From: Flavobacteriales bacterium
GTDB taxonomy: Bacteria > Bacteroidota > Bacteroidia > Flavobacteriales_F > PHOS-HE28
Reading direction: 5' to 3'
NCBI GenBank assembly: GCA_020854015.1
Contig: JADZGG010000435.1
Location: forward strand, 1-7,271
DNA length: 7,271 nucleotides
Positions 1 to 6,389 of this stretch are shown here, in pieces. The notes beneath the pieces are model-generated. The model did no database searches and was not told where the DNA came from. It worked only from the letters and a program-made list of their open reading frames with translations. Within the stretch, counting starts at the first letter, position 1. The number at the start of each line of letters is the position of its first letter. A program made the position numbers and the translations under genes.

Positions 1-11
1 CCGGATCGGAT

Positions 12-22
12 GGGGGCCTTTC
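12..22 (+). terminator. Possible 3' arm of an upstream gene's terminator
   Basis: The 11-base string GGGGGCCTTTC here is identical to the 3' arm of the complete hairpin terminator at 1566-1576. Its pairing arm would lie left of the window, so the hairpin cannot be confirmed. The reading is inferred only from this match and from its position at the start of a non-coding leader. Confidence 0.25.
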
Positions 23-129
23 ACTTGGTGCTTAACAGAAGCTTAATCCATGTGCATGATCTCATAACATCGAGGCGATCAAGAGGTAACACCACGAGGG
101 TTGCTTTGCGGACGAAACACAACCCAACG

Positions 130-1530
130 ATGAACATCCTCAAGAACCACGCCCTCTCCCTGCTGATGCTCGGAGCCATCGTGGCCCTGGTGCCCGCCTG
201 CAAGAAAAAAGAAGGTTGCACGGACCCCACTGCAACGAACTATGACCCGGATGCGGAAAAGGACTGCTGCTGCGAGTACGCACCCACCAGTGACAAGGTG
301 ACGATCGACCAGCCCATCAGCGCCAATACCACGTGGACCGCCGACAAGAAATACCTGATCAAAGGCTTCATCGAAGTGGAGAGCGGGGCCACCCTCACCA
401 TCGAGGCCGGCACACGCGTATTCGGCGATAAGGCAACGAAGGGCACATTGATCATCAACCGCGGTGGTAAGATCGAAGCATTGGGCACCAGCTCAAACCC
501 GATCGTGTTCACGAGCAACGAAGCAGCTGGTTCACGCGCTCCCGGTGACTGGGGCGGGATCATCCTCTGCGGCAAAGCACCGGTCAACCTCCCCGGCGGC
601 ACGGGCGTGGTTGAAGGTGGTGTTGAAGCGGTCTTCGGCGGAACGGATGCTGCGGACAACAGCGGCACGCTGCAGTTCGTACGCATCGAGTACCCCGGTA
701 TCGCCTTCCAACCGAACAATGAGATCAACGGCCTTACGCTCGCCGGTGTGGGCAATGGCACGGTGATCGACCACGTACAAGTGAGCTATAGCGGCGACGA
801 CAGCTTTGAGTGGTTCGGTGGCACGGTGAACTGCAAGAACCTCGTCGCCTTCGGTGGCCTCGATGACGACTTCGACATGGACAACGGCTACAGCGGCAAG
901 TTCCAGTTCGGCGTGTCCCTGCGTGATCCGAACCAAGCCGATGCCTCGGGCAGCAATGGACTGGAGCATGACAACGATGCCAGCGGAAGTGGTGCCACCC
1001 CGTACACCACACCGGTGCTCACCAACATCAGCATCTACGGACCGCAGGCCACAGCAAGCACAACCATCAACAGCAATTACAAGCGCAGCGGCCATCTCCG
1101 TCGCAACACGCACAGCCGTGTGTTCAACAGTGTATTCGCCGGCTTCCCCACTGGCCTTCTGATCGACGGCAGTGCCTGTGAGACCAATGCCGATGCGGGT
1201 GACCTGAAAGTGAAGGATTGCGTGTACAGCGCAATGGGCACGCTGACCGCCGTGGCCAGCGGCAGCACCTGGGACATCGCTGCATGGTTCGCCGCAGGTA
1301 GCAATACCACGTACACGGACAACGCGCAGCTCGGCGTGAACGATGCCTTCAACCTGACCGCGCCGGATTTCACGCTCACTGGCAGCAGCCCACTTGCAAG
1401 CGGTGCTTCGTTCAGCAATGGCGACCTCAACGATCCGTTCTTCACCAGCGTTTCTTACAAAGGCGCTTTCGGTACCGACAATTGGACCAGCGGTTGGGCC
1501 AACTGGACCCCGCAGAACACTCCTTACTGA
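130..1530 (+). CDS. Surface-type lipoprotein with a right-handed beta-helix-like body
   Basis: This encodes a 466-residue lipoprotein. An open frame extends upstream to position 10, but the ATG at 130 is chosen because it places a lipoprotein signal peptide exactly at the N-terminus: Asn and Lys, a hydrophobic stretch (residues 8-21), then the lipobox VPAC with the lipidated Cys at 24. Residues 30-42 read CTDPTATNYDPDA, a motif common in secreted Bacteroidota proteins, followed by an unusual CCC at 46-48. From about residue 58 come short Gly/Asn/Thr-rich beta strands (GATLTIEAGTRVFGD, GDWGGIILCGKAPV), as in parallel beta-helix proteins. An acidic segment, SGDDSFEWFGGTVN (221-234) and DDDFDMDNGY (245-254), looks like the conserved, possibly metal-binding core of this family. 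It ends in NWTPQNTPY, with no recognisable type IX sorting domain. The ligand or substrate is unknown. The residues after the anchor (KKKEG) fit published surface-export signals only weakly, so surface exposure is inferred. Confidence 0.85.
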   Translation: MNILKNHALSLLMLGAIVALVPACKKKEGCTDPTATNYDPDAEKDCCCEYAPTSDKVTIDQPISANTTWTADKKYLIKGFIEVESGATLTIEAGTRVFGDKATKGTLIINRGGKIEALGTSSNPIVFTSNEAAGSRAPGDWGGIILCGKAPVNLPGGTGVVEGGVEAVFGGTDAADNSGTLQFVRIEYPGIAFQPNNEINGLTLAGVGNGTVIDHVQVSYSGDDSFEWFGGTVNCKNLVAFGGLDDDFDMDNGYSGKFQFGVSLRDPNQADASGSNGLEHDNDASGSGATPYTTPVLTNISIYGPQATASTTINSNYKRSGHLRRNTHSRVFNSVFAGFPTGLLIDGSACETNADAGDLKVKDCVYSAMGTLTAVASGSTWDIAAWFAAGSNTTYTDNAQLGVNDAFNLTAPDFTLTGSSPLASGASFSNGDLNDPFFTSVSYKGAFGTDNWTSGWANWTPQNTPY

Positions 1531-1549
1531 ACGAATATTCAGTGCCCCT

Positions 1550-1579
1550 GACGGGAGGCTCCTTCGGGGGCCTTTCGTC
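1550..1579 (+). terminator. TTCG-loop hairpin terminator after the lipoprotein gene
   Basis: Bases 1550-1562 pair with 1567-1579 around a TTCG tetraloop, giving about 13 base pairs including three G-T wobbles. The hairpin begins 19 bases after the lipoprotein stop and ends 2 bases before the stop codon of the opposing yqaA-like gene. The only T run (1573-1575) lies inside the stem, so it is not a textbook intrinsic terminator, but position and stability suggest an mRNA 3' end. Read on the minus strand, no T tract follows, so it is less likely to stop transcription from yqaA, though it could act as a roadblock. Confidence 0.6.
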
Positions 1580-1581
1580 GT

Positions 1582-2031
1582 TCAGGCCAGCTTCTGCACC
1601 AACCAGATGACCACCGCATAACGCGCTGCTTTGCCGATGAACATGAGCACCGCTGAGGGCACGAACGGCGCACGGAACAGGCCCAGGGCAAGCGCGATGG
1701 CATCACCGATCACCGGCAACCAACAGAGCACTGCGGCCCAAGCACCGTGCCGACGCACGAGCGATCGCCACCGCTCAGCCTTCGATGCATCGATGCCCAA
1801 GCGTTTGAACACGAGGCTTTCCGGGATCCAACGGCCGATGGCGTAATTCGTAAGCCCGCCCAGCGTATTGCCGATCGAGGCCACAACGAACAACGATGGG
1901 CCAGACCACGCACCCACGGTCATGGCGGCCAACACGGCCTCGGAACTGAAGGGCAGGATGGTGGCCGCCAGGAAGGAGGCTAGAAAGAGCCCGAGCAACC
2001 CCCATTCCGCCCAAACCGGTCCCAAGTCCAT
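1582..2031 (-). CDS. yqaA: YqaA-family (DedA/VTT-like) inner-membrane protein
   Basis: This is a 149-residue, very hydrophobic protein with about four membrane segments (roughly residues 10-27, 31-54, 93-118 and 124-146). Family hallmarks are LAATILPFSSEAVL at 21-34, a Gly-rich re-entrant motif GNTLGGLTNYAIGR at 54-67, and WLPVIGDAIALALG followed by IGKAARY near the C-terminus. These match the small YqaA branch of the DedA/VTT superfamily, whose better-studied relatives are linked to phospholipid scrambling and membrane homeostasis; YqaA's own role is not settled. Length is normal and the frame intact. The ATG at 2031 puts the first membrane segment at the usual distance. Where many relatives have GDP, this protein has GDA. 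It converges on the lipoprotein gene and diverges from the beta-barrel gene, so it is probably transcribed alone. Confidence 0.85.
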   Translation of the reverse strand: MDLGPVWAEWGLLGLFLASFLAATILPFSSEAVLAAMTVGAWSGPSLFVVASIGNTLGGLTNYAIGRWIPESLVFKRLGIDASKAERWRSLVRRHGAWAAVLCWLPVIGDAIALALGLFRAPFVPSAVLMFIGKAARYAVVIWLVQKLA

Positions 2032-2097
2032 GGGTCCAAGGTACTGGCCTCACGATGGCATGGGCTTTGTCTTCCGCTCGCTGCATTCCTTTGCGCC
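2032..2097. promoter_or_regulatory. Short divergent intergenic region with weak promoter candidates
   Basis: These 66 bases separate two divergent starts, so promoters for both genes should lie here or in the adjoining coding ends. On the plus strand TTTG (2066-2069) precedes TTCCTTTG (2086-2093) by 16 bases, resembling the Bacteroidota TTTG/TAnnTTTG pattern with one mismatch and slightly short spacing. On the minus strand TACCTTGG (2043-2036) is a one-mismatch match to the -7 box, without a visible -33 partner. Either would start transcription at or within a few bases of the ATG. The motifs are short, so these are only candidates. Confidence 0.25.
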
Positions 2098-2802
2098 ATG
2101 TCCACCACCATGCGTACCACTCTGCTCCTGCTGCTGATACCAGGGCTGCTCCATGCGCAGGACGCTGATCGCCAACGCCCCTTCCAAGGGCGGCAAAGCA
2201 CCCTGGGCGGTGGCCTTGTGCTGAACGTCCCGATCGGCGACTTCAATGATGTCTGGGGCCGCAACTTCGTAGGCTTCGGTGCCAACTTCACCACACCAGG
2301 TCGCTTCCTGCCCTTCGACTACGGCTTCAACTTCGCTTACGCTGTGATGGGAAAACACGGTGCCGGCGTGAACGTTCCGCAAGGCACACTTGGTCTGCAG
2401 GAGGGCGAGCTTACCGTGAAAAGCCGCCTGTTCAGCTATATGGGCCAGGTGCGCCTGAGGCCCATCAACGGACGCGTGAGCCCCTACATTGAAGGCATGC
2501 TCGGTCTGCGCCAGTTCAGCACGCGCTCGGGACTGGACATGGACGGGTCCAGTGATCCGGTCACCTATGAGCGCAAAGCGAACGCGTGGACAGGGGCGTA
2601 TGGTTGGGCCGTGGGAACGATGGTCGGCTTCGGCCCCCAGTTCTATGTGGAAGGGCGCGTGGAACGCTTGATCGGCGGTCGTGTGAGCTACGTGGACCCC
2701 TCCAGCATCACCATCTCCGATGCGGGTGAGGTGAATTACGGTACCCTTTCCTCCGCCACTGATGTGGTGAACGTTATCGTGGGGGTCGGCCTCCGCTTCT
2801 GA
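2098..2802 (+). CDS. Outer-membrane beta-barrel protein of unknown function
   Basis: This encodes 234 residues with a signal peptide: Arg6, a run of five Leu (9-13), and a likely signal peptidase I cut after Ala20 (LHA|Q), leaving the N-terminal Gln common in Bacteroidota exported proteins. The ATG at 2110 (residue 5) is an equally plausible start, since it puts Arg directly after Met. The mature part alternates polar and apolar residues in amphipathic strands separated by Gly/Asn/Asp turns, for example LGGGLVLNVPIGDF, SPYIEGMLGLRQF and GPQFYVEGRVERLIGG. It ends in VGVGLRF; a terminal Phe is the usual recognition signal for insertion by the BAM complex. Size suggests an 8- to 10-stranded barrel like the OmpA/OmpW-type 'outer membrane beta-barrel' domains of Bacteroidota. 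No specific substrate or enzyme motif is visible. It is probably monocistronic, with a 95-base gap to purH. Confidence 0.75.
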   Translation: MSTTMRTTLLLLLIPGLLHAQDADRQRPFQGRQSTLGGGLVLNVPIGDFNDVWGRNFVGFGANFTTPGRFLPFDYGFNFAYAVMGKHGAGVNVPQGTLGLQEGELTVKSRLFSYMGQVRLRPINGRVSPYIEGMLGLRQFSTRSGLDMDGSSDPVTYERKANAWTGAYGWAVGTMVGFGPQFYVEGRVERLIGGRVSYVDPSSITISDAGEVNYGTLSSATDVVNVIVGVGLRF

Positions 2803-2810
2803 GCGCGCCT

Positions 2811-2882
2811 GAACTGTTGGTAACTGTTGTGCAAAACCGGACCGGAGCTCCCTGAGGGTCACCGTGTTCACCTGTAAACTTG
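2811..2882 (+). promoter_or_regulatory. Region upstream of purH: direct repeat, palindrome and -7-like box
   Basis: The gap between the barrel gene and purH holds two copies of AACTGTTG (2812-2819 and 2822-2829) exactly 10 bases apart, a GGAGCTCC palindrome (2844-2851) and an imperfect 6-2-6 palindrome GTTCAC-CT-GTAAAC (2866-2879). The palindrome overlaps TAAACTTG (2875-2882), a one-mismatch match to the Bacteroidota -7 box TAnnTTTG. No -33 TTTG is seen at the expected distance. A promoter for purH, and perhaps for the whole mre cluster, is expected here. The operator role of the repeats is speculative. No convincing terminator for the barrel gene was found. Confidence 0.25.
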
Positions 2883-2897
2883 CGCAACCGCAGGGGC

Positions 2898-4430
2898 ATG
2901 TCGGAAGGTCAAAAGCGCATTCAAAGCGCCCTCATCTCAGTTTACCATAAGGACGGGCTCGCGCCCATCGTCCAGGAGCTTAATCGCCTGAATATCAGGA
3001 TGTACAGTACCGGAGGAACCCAGGCTTTCATCGAAGAGCTGGGCCTGCCGGTGACCCCTGTGGAGGAGCTCACTTCCTACCCCAGCATCCTCGGGGGACG
3101 CGTGAAGACGTTGCACCCGAAGATCTTCGGTGGCATTCTGGGGCGCCGCGATCTGGATAGTGACGTGGCGCAACTCGAGGAGTACGCCATCCCCCCTATT
3201 GACCTTGTGATCGTGGACCTCTACCCCTTCGAGGCCACTGTGGCCGGCGGAGGGACCGAAGAAGCCATCATTGAGAAGATCGACATCGGTGGCATCAGTC
3301 TGGTCCGTGCTGGTGCCAAGAACCACCGCCACGTGGTGATCGTGGCCGCACAGGCCCAATACGCGGACCTGCTGCCAGTGCTTCGCGACAACGACGGCAC
3401 CACCACCCTGGCCGACCGCAAGCGCCTGGCGGCACTGGCCTTCGGTGTCAGTTCGCACTACGACGGCGCCATTCACAATTGGTTCATGCAAGGCGAGGGT
3501 GAACTGCGCCTGAGCGCAGGTCCGCGTAATCACCTGCGATACGGCGAGAACCCCCACCAGACCGCGAGCTTCCACGGCGACCTGAACGGCCTGTTCGATC
3601 AGGTGCAAGGCAAGGAGCTGAGCTACAACAACCTGCTCGACCTCGATGCGGCTTTGGAGCTTGTCGACGACATGGCCACGCTGCCCGGTGTGCCATTCGC
3701 CATACTGAAGCACAACAATGCCTGTGGTGCGGCGCTTCGTCCCACAGTGACGGAGGCCTGGGATGCTGCATTGGCCGGCGATCCCGTGAGCGCTTTCGGT
3801 GGCGTGCTGATCACCAATGCCACCATCGACAAAGCCACCGCGGAGGCGATCGACACGATCTTCTTCGAGATCATCTGTGCCCCGGATTATTCACAGGAGG
3901 CCATCGAGGTGCTGAAGCGGAAGAAGAACCGGATCATCCTCAAGCGCAAACCTTCCACCCGCCCTGCATCGAAAGTCCGCACAGCCTTGAACGGAGTGCT
4001 GGTGCAGGCCCCGGACTCAGTAGTGGATACGTCTGCGAACATGCGCACCGCCACGAAAAAGTCCCCGACCGCAGAGCAGCTGCAAGATCTGGTGTTCGCC
4101 AACATCCTGGTGAAGCACACCAAGAGCAACGCCATCGTGCTCGCCAAAGGACTTCAATTGATGGCCAGCGGCACTGGACAGACCAGCCGTGTGGACGCCC
4201 TGGAACAGGCCATCGCCAAAGCGAACAAGTTCTCTTTTGACCTTCACGGCGCCGTGATGGCCAGCGACGCCTTCTTCCCTTTCCCCGACTGCGTCACCAT
4301 CGCGAACGCCGCCGGCATCACGGCCATTGTTCAGCCGGGCGGCAGCATCAAGGACCAGGAGAGCATAGACGCGTGCGACGCACACGGACAGGCCATGGTG
4401 ATCACCGGCAACCGACACTTCAAACACTGA
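2898..4430 (+). CDS. purH: Bifunctional AICAR formyltransferase / IMP cyclohydrolase
   Basis: PurH catalyses the last two steps of de novo purine synthesis in the cytoplasm: formylation of AICAR with 10-formyl-THF, then ring closure to IMP. The 510 residues match the usual length. The N-terminal MGS-like cyclohydrolase domain shows STGGT (37-41), GGRVKTLHPKIFGGIL (66-81) and IDIGGISLVRAGAKN (128-142). The transformylase domain shows RYGENPHQ (214-221), SYNNLLDLDAA (242-252), the catalytic Lys-His pair in KHNNACG (271-277), DPVSAFGGV, KHTKSNAIV, and the C-terminal QPGGSIKD and TGNRHFKH. The ATG at 2898 is preferred over an in-frame TTG at 2880, because the six extra residues (MRNRRG) are not typical of PurH and homologues begin shortly before the SALISV strand. 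All key residues are present, so it should be active. mreB follows after 14 bases, suggesting a shared transcript. Confidence 0.97.
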   Translation: MSEGQKRIQSALISVYHKDGLAPIVQELNRLNIRMYSTGGTQAFIEELGLPVTPVEELTSYPSILGGRVKTLHPKIFGGILGRRDLDSDVAQLEEYAIPPIDLVIVDLYPFEATVAGGGTEEAIIEKIDIGGISLVRAGAKNHRHVVIVAAQAQYADLLPVLRDNDGTTTLADRKRLAALAFGVSSHYDGAIHNWFMQGEGELRLSAGPRNHLRYGENPHQTASFHGDLNGLFDQVQGKELSYNNLLDLDAALELVDDMATLPGVPFAILKHNNACGAALRPTVTEAWDAALAGDPVSAFGGVLITNATIDKATAEAIDTIFFEIICAPDYSQEAIEVLKRKKNRIILKRKPSTRPASKVRTALNGVLVQAPDSVVDTSANMRTATKKSPTAEQLQDLVFANILVKHTKSNAIVLAKGLQLMASGTGQTSRVDALEQAIAKANKFSFDLHGAVMASDAFFPFPDCVTIANAAGITAIVQPGGSIKDQESIDACDAHGQAMVITGNRHFKH

Positions 4431-4444
4431 CACACCCCCTGCCC

Positions 4445-5473
4445 ATGGGCTGGTTCAACAGTTTCTTCACCCAGGAGATCGCGATCGATCTCGGCACAGC
4501 GAACACGCTCATCATCCACAACGACCAGGTGGTGGTGGATGAGCCGAGCATTGTTGCCGTGGACCGCACCAGTGGCCGTGTGATCGCGATCGGGCGACAA
4601 GCCCAGCAGATGCACGGAAAAACACATGAGAACATCAAGACCGTGCGACCGCTGCGCGATGGCGTGATCGCCGACTTCCAGGCCGCGGAGGAGATGATCA
4701 AGGGCATGATCCGGATGATCAACCCGGGACGCCGCTTGTTCACCCCGAACCTGCGCATGGTGATCTGCATCCCAAGCGGCATCACCGAAGTGGAGAAGCG
4801 CGCCGTTCGTGACAGCGCTGAACACGCAGGTGCGAAGGAGGTCTACCTGATCCACGAGCCCATGGCCGCCGCCATCGGTATCGGCATTGACGTGGAGGAG
4901 CCGATGGGCAACATGATCATCGACATCGGTGGTGGCACCAGCGAGATCGCCGTGATCGCGTTGGGCGGCATCGTGTGCGACAAGAACATCCGCGTGGCCG
5001 GTGACGAGTTCACACAGGACATCGAGGAGTACATGCGCCGTCAACACAATATCCTCGTAGGTGAACGCACGGCGGAGCAGATCAAGATCGAGGTCGGTGC
5101 GGCCATGACGGAACTGGACAATCCACCGCCCGACTATGCTGTTCGCGGACGTGACCTGATGACCGGTATACCGAAGGAGATCACCGTGACCTATTCAGAG
5201 ATCGCGCAGGCGCTCGACAAGAGCATCAGCAAGATCGAAGAGGCGATCCTCGCCGCCTTGGAAAGCACACCGCCCGAGCTTAGTGCCGACATTTACAAGA
5301 CCGGCATCTACATGGCCGGCGGCGGTGCGTTGCTGCGGGGGCTGGACAAGCGTGTAAGCATCAAGACCAAACTTCCTGTACACGTGGCGGAGGACCCCCT
5401 TCGCGCTGTGGCCCGAGGTACCGGCATTGCGTTGAAGAACATCGACCGCTTCCAATTCCTGATGAGGGAGTGA
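4445..5473 (+). CDS. mreB: Rod-shape-determining actin homologue MreB
   Basis: MreB is a bacterial actin that forms membrane-bound filaments and positions the elongation peptidoglycan synthases. The 342-residue product has the normal length. The N-terminal MGWFNSFF is short and hydrophobic, fitting a membrane-binding segment. The actin-fold nucleotide motifs are intact: phosphate-1 DLGTANT (15-21), IPSGIT (109-114), HEPMAAAIGIG (137-147), phosphate-2 DIGGGTSEIA (160-169), EQIKIEVGAA (211-220) and the adenosine motif MAGGGALLRGLD (290-301). An open frame continues upstream into the 3' end of purH, but the ATG at 4445 gives the standard MreB N-terminus. The stop is immediately followed by a second in-frame TGA. 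There is no Shine-Dalgarno sequence. It is the first shape gene of the cluster, and an 82-base gap separates it from mreC. Confidence 0.97.
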   Translation: MGWFNSFFTQEIAIDLGTANTLIIHNDQVVVDEPSIVAVDRTSGRVIAIGRQAQQMHGKTHENIKTVRPLRDGVIADFQAAEEMIKGMIRMINPGRRLFTPNLRMVICIPSGITEVEKRAVRDSAEHAGAKEVYLIHEPMAAAIGIGIDVEEPMGNMIIDIGGGTSEIAVIALGGIVCDKNIRVAGDEFTQDIEEYMRRQHNILVGERTAEQIKIEVGAAMTELDNPPPDYAVRGRDLMTGIPKEITVTYSEIAQALDKSISKIEEAILAALESTPPELSADIYKTGIYMAGGGALLRGLDKRVSIKTKLPVHVAEDPLRAVARGTGIALKNIDRFQFLMRE

Positions 5474-5555
5474 TGAGCAGCGCATGTTGAGCGGCTGAGG
5501 CCTTTGCGCAACGGCTACTTGACACCCGGCACTCACCACTCGCTATTTCCCAGCG
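5474..5555 (+). other. mreB-mreC intergenic spacer with weak hairpin
   Basis: This 82-base non-coding gap contrasts with the overlapping junctions further down the cluster. GCGCA (5480-5484) can pair with TGCGC (5505-5509), and inside it GGC (5493-5495) pairs with GCC (5500-5502) around TGAG. The structure is weak, with a large internal loop and no T tract, so it does not look like a strong terminator. It may be an RNA-processing or attenuating element, or may have no function. Confidence 0.2.
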
Positions 5556-6389
5556 ATGCGCGACCTCTTCCGCTTCCTCTTCCGGATCCGCATCTCCCTA
5601 CTGTTCCTGCTGTTGATGGGTATCAGCTTGGGGCTGCTGGTGAATGGCAACGAACACCAGAAAGCGCAGGCCATCAGTAGCAGCAATGCCGTCGTCGGCC
5701 AGATCTACGCCTGGCGAAGTGGCCTGGTTGAATACGCCGGTCTTCGCGAAGAGAACCTCCGATTGGCCAAGGAGATCGCGGACCTGCGCGACCGCGATGC
5801 CCGGAGCCGCATCACCGTGGCGGACAGCGTACGCGAGGTCCGGGATACCGTGATGCACCAGCAGTACCGCTTCATCACGGCCCGCGTGATCAACAGTACG
5901 GTCAGCAAGGCCCGCAACTACCTGACCTTGGACAAGGGCTCGTTGGCCGGCCTGCACGCGGACATGGGCATTGTCGGAGCCAACGGTATCGTCGGCGTGA
6001 TCCGCGAGGTCAGCCCGCACTTCGCACTCGCCATCAGCGTGCTCAGCAACGACCTGCCCACAAGCGTTCAACTGCGGAACACCAAACATTTCGGGCTGCT
6101 CCGATGGGACACCATGGATCCTGCCACGGCCTCCATGTCGGATGTGGCGAAGCACGTGCCGGTGCAGATCGGCGATACCGTGGTGACGCGTGGAAGTGAC
6201 AAGATCTTTCCGATCGGCATCATGGTCGGCGTGGTCTCTAACGTGGAGAACGACCCTGGCAGCAACTACCACACGATCACCGTGAAGCTCAGTGAGGACC
6301 TGACGCAGAGCGGCTACGTTCACGTCGTGGAGAACATGCTGAAGCTCGAACAGGATACGCTGCAGGCCAAAGCCCCCCCCGAAGAATGA
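5556..6389 (+). CDS. mreC: Rod-shape-determining protein MreC
   Basis: MreC is a bitopic inner-membrane protein of the elongasome that links MreB/MreD to PBP2 and stimulates its activity from the periplasm. The 277 residues show a short basic cytoplasmic tail, one membrane segment (about 13-29), a predicted coiled coil (about 57-81, with LREENLRLAKEIADL) used in dimerisation, and two beta-rich lobes. The lobes carry the family signatures YLTLDKGSLAGLHADMGIV, GANGIVGVIREV and GDTVVTRGSDKIFPIGIMVG. The C-terminal tail is acidic and Pro-containing (AKAPPEE) and is encoded by a run of eight C residues at 6373-6380. No alternative start lies nearby. Its stop overlaps the mreD start by 4 bases (ATGA), suggesting translational coupling. 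Confidence 0.95.
   Translation: MRDLFRFLFRIRISLLFLLLMGISLGLLVNGNEHQKAQAISSSNAVVGQIYAWRSGLVEYAGLREENLRLAKEIADLRDRDARSRITVADSVREVRDTVMHQQYRFITARVINSTVSKARNYLTLDKGSLAGLHADMGIVGANGIVGVIREVSPHFALAISVLSNDLPTSVQLRNTKHFGLLRWDTMDPATASMSDVAKHVPVQIGDTVVTRGSDKIFPIGIMVGVVSNVENDPGSNYHTITVKLSEDLTQSGYVHVVENMLKLEQDTLQAKAPPEE

Noticed and set aside
10..129. N-terminal extension of the lipoprotein frame from an ATG at 10
   Set aside because: It would bury the lipoprotein signal peptide 40 residues inside the protein. The extension overlaps a possible terminator arm and has no coding character.
2050..2871. Long minus-strand open frame (273 codons) opposite the beta-barrel gene, longer than that gene itself
   Set aside because: The translation is His/Ala/Val-rich with no signal, domain or hydrophobic core, as expected for the antisense of GC-rich coding DNA. 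The plus-strand frame has a signal peptide, amphipathic strands and a terminal Phe.
4477..4595. Repeated GATCGCGATCG strings in the mreB 5' region
   Set aside because: Both copies encode Ile-Ala-Ile-type codons (ATC GCG ATC) in conserved protein positions; codon preference explains them without a repeat element.
4331..5047. Minus-strand open frame (238 codons) opposite purH and mreB
   Set aside because: It lies antisense to unmistakable PurH and MreB coding sequence and is His/Asp/Val-rich low-information sequence. Similar shadows opposite purH (2937-3713) and mreC (5598-6323) were dropped for the same reason.
5519..5549. TTGACA followed by TATTTC upstream of mreC, resembling a sigma-70 promoter
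   Set aside because: The spacing is 19 bases, the -10 match is poor, and Bacteroidota use a different TTTG/TAnnTTTG consensus that is not matched here.
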